From assembly GCF_002220365.1 (NCBI RefSeq), contig NZ_MTHB01000185.1:26205-90204 (forward strand): a DNA stretch of 64,000 nt. The letters run 5' to 3'. Of this stretch, positions 59,945 through 64,000 are shown piece after piece (within the stretch, counting starts at the first letter, position 1; every line of letters starts with the position of its first letter). A program made the translations under genes and the position numbers. Below the pieces are notes generated by a model. It saw only the letters and a list, made by a program, of their open reading frames with translations. It did no database searches and had not been told where the DNA came from. The DNA comes from Caballeronia sordidicola (GTDB lineage Bacteria; Pseudomonadota; Gammaproteobacteria; Burkholderiales; Burkholderiaceae).

Positions 59945-59981
59945 AAAAAGCCGTTCCAACTTACGTTGGAACGGCTTTTTA
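59945..59981. terminator. Bidirectional terminator between lutC and kdgD
   Basis: AAAAAGCCGTTCCAAC and GTTGGAACGGCTTTTT form a 16-bp perfect stem with a TTAC loop. A and T runs flank both sides, serving the convergent lut and glucarate operons. Confidence 0.95.
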
Positions 59982-59995
59982 ACTGCCGATGACTG

Positions 59996-60913
59996 TTACT
60001 GAGCGCCGAGCTTCTTGATCAGCACGTCGAGCTGCGCCATTTCATCTTCGGTCAAGTCGGTCAGCGGTGCGCGCACCGGACCGGCGCTGCGGCCGATCAG
60101 CTTCGCCCCCGCCTTCACGATACTCACCGCATAACCCGCCTTGCGGTTACGAATCGCCAGATACGGCATGAAGAATTCGTCGAGCAGACGGCCAGTCGTC
60201 GCGTGATCCTGCGAGGCTACGGCGCGATAAAACTCCATCGCGGTCTTCGGAATGAAGTTGAATACCGCCGATGAATACACCGGCACGCCCAGCGCCTTGT
60301 AGGCTTCGGCATAAACCTCGGCCGTCGGCAAACCGCCGAGATACGAAAACCGGTCGCCCAGCCGGCGACGGATCGTCACCATGTTTTCAATCTCACCCAC
60401 ACCGTCCTTGAAGCCGATCAGGTTCGGGCAACTATCGGCGAGCCGTTCGAGCATGTCGGCGTTGAGCTTCGAATTGGCGCGGTTATAAACGATCACGCCA
60501 ATATTCTTCACGGCTTTGCACACCTGTTCGACGTGCGCGGCAATGCCTTCCTGGCTGGCTTCGGTGAGATAGTGCGGCATCAGCAAAATACCGTTCGCGC
60601 CTAGCCGTTCGGCCTCCTGTGCATACGCTATAGCCACCCGCGTCGCGCCGCCCGCGCCAGCAAGAATCGGCACCTTGCCTTTGCAGGTTTCCGTCGCCGT
60701 GCGGATCACGTCCGAATATTCGCTTTGCGTCAGCGAGAAAAATTCACCCGTACCGCCGGCGGCGAACAAGGCCGTCGCGCCATAGGGCGCAAGCCACTCG
60801 AGACGGGCAGCGTAGGTATCGGCGCGGAAGTCGCCCTGTTCGTCGAAGTCGGTCAGCGGAAAGGACAGCAGCCCTTCGGAAACGATTTGCTTGAGCTCTT
60901 GAGGTGTCGTCAT
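59996..60913 (-). CDS. kdgD: 5-dehydro-4-deoxyglucarate dehydratase
   Basis: It dehydrates and decarboxylates 5-keto-4-deoxyglucarate to 2-oxoglutarate semialdehyde. The 305-residue protein belongs to the DapA/NAL aldolase family: FAAGGTGEFFSLT near the start, the Tyr in VIVYNRANSKLN and the Schiff-base Lys in LIGFKDGVGEIEN. ATG 60913 is chosen because the preceding 23 residues of frame lie in the end of gudD. It is the last gene of the glucarate operon. Confidence 0.93.
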   Translation of the reverse strand: MTTPQELKQIVSEGLLSFPLTDFDEQGDFRADTYAARLEWLAPYGATALFAAGGTGEFFSLTQSEYSDVIRTATETCKGKVPILAGAGGATRVAIAYAQEAERLGANGILLMPHYLTEASQEGIAAHVEQVCKAVKNIGVIVYNRANSKLNADMLERLADSCPNLIGFKDGVGEIENMVTIRRRLGDRFSYLGGLPTAEVYAEAYKALGVPVYSSAVFNFIPKTAMEFYRAVASQDHATTGRLLDEFFMPYLAIRNRKAGYAVSIVKAGAKLIGRSAGPVRAPLTDLTEDEMAQLDVLIKKLGAQ

Positions 60914-60966
60914 GGTCGGTCGTGAATTGGTCTTTGATTGAGTCGTTGAAGAAGCCGTTGGAAAAA

Positions 60967-62325
60967 TCAGCGCACAAGGCACGGGCGCTTGTTGTCGAAG
61001 GTCCAGTTCGCAATCAGGTACTGCATCGCGGTGGCGTCATCGCGGGCGCCAAGACCGTGTTCCCGATACAGCGCGTGCGCTTTCTCGAGTTCGTCCATAT
61101 CGATATCCACGCCCAGTCCCGGCCGCGCCGGCACCTTCACCTTGCCTCCCACAATCTGCAGCGGCTCGCGTGTGAGACGCTGGCCGTCCTGCCAGATCCA
61201 GTGGGTATCGATGGCAGTGATCTTGCCGGGCGCCGCCGCCGCGACGTGCGTGAACATGGCGAGTGAAATGTCGAAGTGGTTGTTCGAATGCGACCCCCAC
61301 GTGAGGCCCCACTCATTGCACATTTGCGCCACGCGCACCGAGCCTTGCATCGTCCAGAAATGCGGATCGGCTAGGGGAATATCCACCGATTGCAACTGGA
61401 TTGCATGGCCCATCTGGCGCCAGTCGGTCGCGATCATGTTCGTCGCGGTCGGTAATCCCGTGGCGCGGCGGAATTCAGCCATGACCTCGCGGCCGGAATA
61501 ACCGTTTTCGGCACCGCACGGGTCCTCGGCGTACGCGAGCACGTGATGCTGGTCTCGGCACAGGCGTACGGCTTCGGACAGCGACCACGCGCCGTTCGGG
61601 TCCAGCGTCACCCGGGCGTTCGGGAAGCGTTCGGCGAGCGCCGTGACCGCTTCGATTTCCGCGTCGCCCGAGAGCACGCCGCCCTTCAGCTTGAAGTCGT
61701 TGAAGCCATAGCGCGCGTGCGCGGCTTCCGCCAGTCGTACGACAGCTTCCGGTGTCATCGCTTCTTCGTGGCGCAGGCGGGTCCAGTCATCGGTCGCGTC
61801 TGTCCCCGAGGAGTAGGGCAGGTCGGTCTTGTTCCTATCGCCGATGTAAAACAGGTAGCCGAGCATTTCCACTTCATCGCGTTGCTGGCCTTCGCCGAGC
61901 AACGCCGCGACGGGCACCCCCAGATGCTGGCCGAGCAAGTCGAGCAACGCGGCTTCGAGTCCGGTCACGGCATGGATGGTCGTGCGCAGGTCGAAGGTTT
62001 GCGTGCCGCGTCCGCCCGCATCGCGATCCGCAAATTGCTTGCGCGTGGTGTTGAGCACGGCGTGCAGATTGCCGATCGACTGGCCGACGACGAGCGGACG
62101 CGCGTCATCGATCGTCTTGCGGATGCTCTCGCCGCCCGGCACTTCACCCACGCCGGTGTGGCCCGCGCTGTCACGCAGGATCACGATGTTGCGGGTGAAG
62201 AACGGGCCGTGTGCGCCGCTCAGGTTCAGCAACATGCTGTCGCGGCCGGCAACCGGGATCACGCGCAGTTCGGTGACGGTGGGGGTGGCGTTCGCAGCGC
62301 TTGAAACGCTTGGGTTCGTGGACAT
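60967..62325 (-). CDS. gudD: Glucarate dehydratase
   Basis: This enolase-superfamily enzyme dehydrates D-glucarate (and often L-idarate) to 5-keto-4-deoxyglucarate. The 452-residue protein has the KxK-type general base in NDFKLKGGVLSGD, the metal ligands in TLDPNGAW and YAEDPCGAENG, and the His-Asp dyad in TWGSHSNNHFDISL. It lies between the transporter and kdgD. The tandem of gudD with kdgD defines the non-phosphorylative glucarate route to 2-oxoglutarate. Confidence 0.95.
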   Translation of the reverse strand: MSTNPSVSSAANATPTVTELRVIPVAGRDSMLLNLSGAHGPFFTRNIVILRDSAGHTGVGEVPGGESIRKTIDDARPLVVGQSIGNLHAVLNTTRKQFADRDAGGRGTQTFDLRTTIHAVTGLEAALLDLLGQHLGVPVAALLGEGQQRDEVEMLGYLFYIGDRNKTDLPYSSGTDATDDWTRLRHEEAMTPEAVVRLAEAAHARYGFNDFKLKGGVLSGDAEIEAVTALAERFPNARVTLDPNGAWSLSEAVRLCRDQHHVLAYAEDPCGAENGYSGREVMAEFRRATGLPTATNMIATDWRQMGHAIQLQSVDIPLADPHFWTMQGSVRVAQMCNEWGLTWGSHSNNHFDISLAMFTHVAAAAPGKITAIDTHWIWQDGQRLTREPLQIVGGKVKVPARPGLGVDIDMDELEKAHALYREHGLGARDDATAMQYLIANWTFDNKRPCLVR

Positions 62326-62356
62326 GGACGGGGTCAGTGTGAGTTGATTGGGGCTC

Positions 62357-63694
62357 TTAAGCGGCGCGGGTCCGGTTTGGTTCGGTGGCGTGTTCGGGGC
62401 GGCCGGTCAACCGGTCCTTCGCGAAAAACGCGATCACAGCCGCGATGATCGAAGCTATTCCCAGCCCATACAAACCGCCCGAGATCGAGCCGGTATGTTG
62501 CTGCAGATAGCCGAACGCCGCCGGCGCGAAAAAGCCGCCCAGGTTGCCGACGGAGTTGATCAGCGCGATCACGCCGGCGGCGACGCGCACATCGAGGTAT
62601 CCCTGTGGCAGCGGCCAGAACAGCGACGCTGCCGCTTTGAATCCGATCGCAGAAAAGCAGATGGCGACGAACGAAAAGACCGGGTTCGCCGACGTCGATG
62701 CAAACAGTCCGCAAGCGGCAATGACCAGCGCGAGCGCAAGCCACGCTTGCTGGAAGCGCCATTTCGCCGACAGCATGGCGAAGCAGTACATCGCGAACAT
62801 GGCGATCAGCCACGGCACGGCGTTATAGAGGCCGACCTGGAAATCGCTCAGGCCGCCCATCTTGCGGATGATGGTTGGAAGCCAGAACGTCGCCGCGTAG
62901 ATGGTCAGCTGGATCGCGAAATACAGCACGCAGAACAGCACGATCTGCGGATCTTTCAACAGTTTTGTGATCGGCAGATGCGCGTTGCCGGCCGCTTCCC
63001 GCTCCGCCTGTTCGCGGGCAATAGCGCTGCTCAGCGCCTGTTGTTCTTGCGAAGTGAGCCATTTGGCATCGCGGGGATGGGACTTGAGCATGAACCAGCT
63101 CACGCCGCACAGCAGGATTGAAAACAGACCTTCGACCAGGAACATCCACTGCCAGCCATGCAGGCCGAATCCGCGTATGGAGAGCAGGGCGCCTGACACG
63201 GGCCCTGACAACACCGACGCCAGCGCCGAGCCGCCCAGAAAGATCGCGACCGCCTTGCCGCGTTCCTTTTGCGGCAGCCACTGCGTGAAGTAATACACCA
63301 CGCCCGGGAAAAAGCCGGCTTCGGCCACGCCCAGCAGGAAGCGCATGACATAGAACGACGTGTCGTTCCAGGTGAAGGCCATCGCGCCCGCCACCAGGCC
63401 CCAGGTGAACATGATCCGTGTGAGCCACGCGCGTGCGCCGAAGCGCGCCATCAATACATTCGACGGCACTTCGAACAGCGCGTAGCCGATGAAAAACAAG
63501 CCGCTCCCCAGCCCATAGGCCGCCGCGCCAATCCCCAGGTCCGTCTGCATATGCGTGCTGACGAAGCCGATGTTCACCCGGTCGATGTAGTTCGCGATGA
63601 ACATGATCAGGAAAAGCGGCAGCACGTGGCGCTTAACTTTTGAGGCGGCCGATGTCAGCGCGTCGGATGTCGATAGGGCGAAATCGGGTGTCAA
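62357..63694 (-). CDS. gudP: MFS transporter, hexuronate/glucarate type
   Basis: The 445-residue inner-membrane protein has 12 predicted spans and the ACS-family start FLIMFIANYIDRVNIGFVST, with the cytoplasmic-loop motifs RFGARAWLTRIMFTWGL and YVMRFLLGVAEAGFFPGV. Position as first gene before gudD and kdgD indicates import of glucarate or galactarate with protons. A promoter and palindromes lie upstream. Substrate assignment comes from context. Confidence 0.9.
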   Translation of the reverse strand: MTPDFALSTSDALTSAASKVKRHVLPLFLIMFIANYIDRVNIGFVSTHMQTDLGIGAAAYGLGSGLFFIGYALFEVPSNVLMARFGARAWLTRIMFTWGLVAGAMAFTWNDTSFYVMRFLLGVAEAGFFPGVVYYFTQWLPQKERGKAVAIFLGGSALASVLSGPVSGALLSIRGFGLHGWQWMFLVEGLFSILLCGVSWFMLKSHPRDAKWLTSQEQQALSSAIAREQAEREAAGNAHLPITKLLKDPQIVLFCVLYFAIQLTIYAATFWLPTIIRKMGGLSDFQVGLYNAVPWLIAMFAMYCFAMLSAKWRFQQAWLALALVIAACGLFASTSANPVFSFVAICFSAIGFKAAASLFWPLPQGYLDVRVAAGVIALINSVGNLGGFFAPAAFGYLQQHTGSISGGLYGLGIASIIAAVIAFFAKDRLTGRPEHATEPNRTRAA

Positions 63695-63798
63695 AAATTC
63701 ATCTCCGGATGGCGACCGGTCAGTCCGGGCTGTCGGCGCTATCGCTCATGCGGCTGAGCGATAACGAGCAGATTCGCAATTTTAAACGTGAGATACGT

Positions 63799-63810
63799 TG
63801 TCTGATGACA
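63799..63810. promoter_or_regulatory. Palindrome in the glucarate operon leader (possible GntR site)
   Basis: TGTC-TGAT-GACA is a perfect 4+4 inverted repeat of the GTC-N-GAC class used by FadR-type GntR proteins. A related TTGTCTGAC lies within the promoter at 63932-63940 on the minus strand. A regulator gene is not in this window. Confidence 0.45.
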
Positions 63811-63911
63811 TTTTAAGAGTGATACGAGGGCCGCCAAAATGGGTGTTAACCCGAAAATGCTTTCTGAATCTCGATGGAAAGGGTGAAATATTTGTCGCTT
63901 GCGCTGAAAGG

Positions 63912-63940
63912 ATTATGAATTAAAGTCGGACGTCAGACAA
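63912..63940 (-). promoter_or_regulatory. Promoter of the glucarate operon
   Basis: On the minus strand TTGTCT (63940-63935), a 17-base spacer and CATAAT (63917-63912) make a good sigma-70 promoter. The start site would be near 63905, giving a leader of about 210 bases before gudP. Confidence 0.6.
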
Positions 63941-64000
63941 GATAAGCGATATTGCGCGCTCGCTGCTGGAGGGTCGGGCGCCTGCTGTTGTGGCTGCAGG

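Larger units (their letters stand above)
63695..64000. other. 306-base region upstream of gudP to the window edge
   Basis: This region holds the glucarate operon promoter and palindromes described separately, in AT-richer DNA. No gene is visible up to the right edge. Confidence 0.5.

Overview
The window is a continuous stretch of chromosome from a betaproteobacterium of the Burkholderia sensu lato group (Paraburkholderia or Caballeronia are the best guesses). The basis is the high GC content and gene blocks typical of Burkholderiaceae: tyrA-aroA-cmk-rpsA-ihfB-lapAB-ugd-hldE1-hldD-cysM, rpsP-rimM-trmD-rplS, M48 protease-rsgA divergent from orn, darP-mogA divergent from pmbA, and folA/thyA. Genus assignment is inference. 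I see no rRNA, tRNA, CRISPR array, insertion sequence, prophage or plasmid feature.

Layout. 1-11.5 kb: the end of tyrA, then aromatic amino acid, nucleotide, translation and LPS/envelope genes on the + strand, ending with cysM. 11.6-18.3 kb: mltB, an HDAC-like deacetylase, a decayed alpha/beta-hydrolase, etfBA and an acyl-CoA dehydrogenase. 18.4-23.4 kb: dadA with a divergent Lrp-type regulator, a radical SAM protein behind an SOS-box-like palindrome, a TM2 protein and a PQQ-type sugar dehydrogenase. 23.6-26.0 kb: the rpsP-rimM-trmD-rplS operon. 26-34.8 kb: CoA-type NUDIX hydrolase, CobD/AmpE-like membrane protein, DUF2007 protein, rsgA with an M48 protease, orn, mogA, darP, pmbA and folA. 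34.9-39.1 kb: two paralogous sigma-54 activators of VpsR type around a small secreted protein that has a sigma-54-like promoter. 39.4-49.9 kb: thyA, an HTH regulator, a tiny lipoprotein, a thioesterase, an orphan methyltransferase, fumC, a phospholipase-D-type lipoprotein, a MATE exporter and an S4 RNA-binding protein. 50.3-55.0 kb: two Lys/Ala-rich secreted proteins, a UvrD-family helicase, an unknown protein, creA and a 24-residue membrane protein. 55.2-63.7 kb: galM and a GntR repressor divergent from lutABC, then a glucarate pathway operon (transporter, gudD, kdgD).

How the parts work together. The left half is housekeeping. The most system-like segment is 34.9-39.1 kb. There, two enhancer-binding proteins with near-identical AAA+ cores flank a gene with a -24/-12 promoter, and a perfect palindrome lies about 80 bp upstream of that promoter. 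This looks like a self-contained sigma-54 output module. The lut locus shows a clear promoter/operator arrangement: TTGACA and TAAAGT hexamers with two palindromes next to the expected start site, controlled presumably by the divergent GntR protein. Other points worth a second look are the SOS-type box before the radical SAM gene, a coupled 26-codon ORF between aroA and cmk, a structured non-coding stretch upstream of the MATE gene, and several very small genes.
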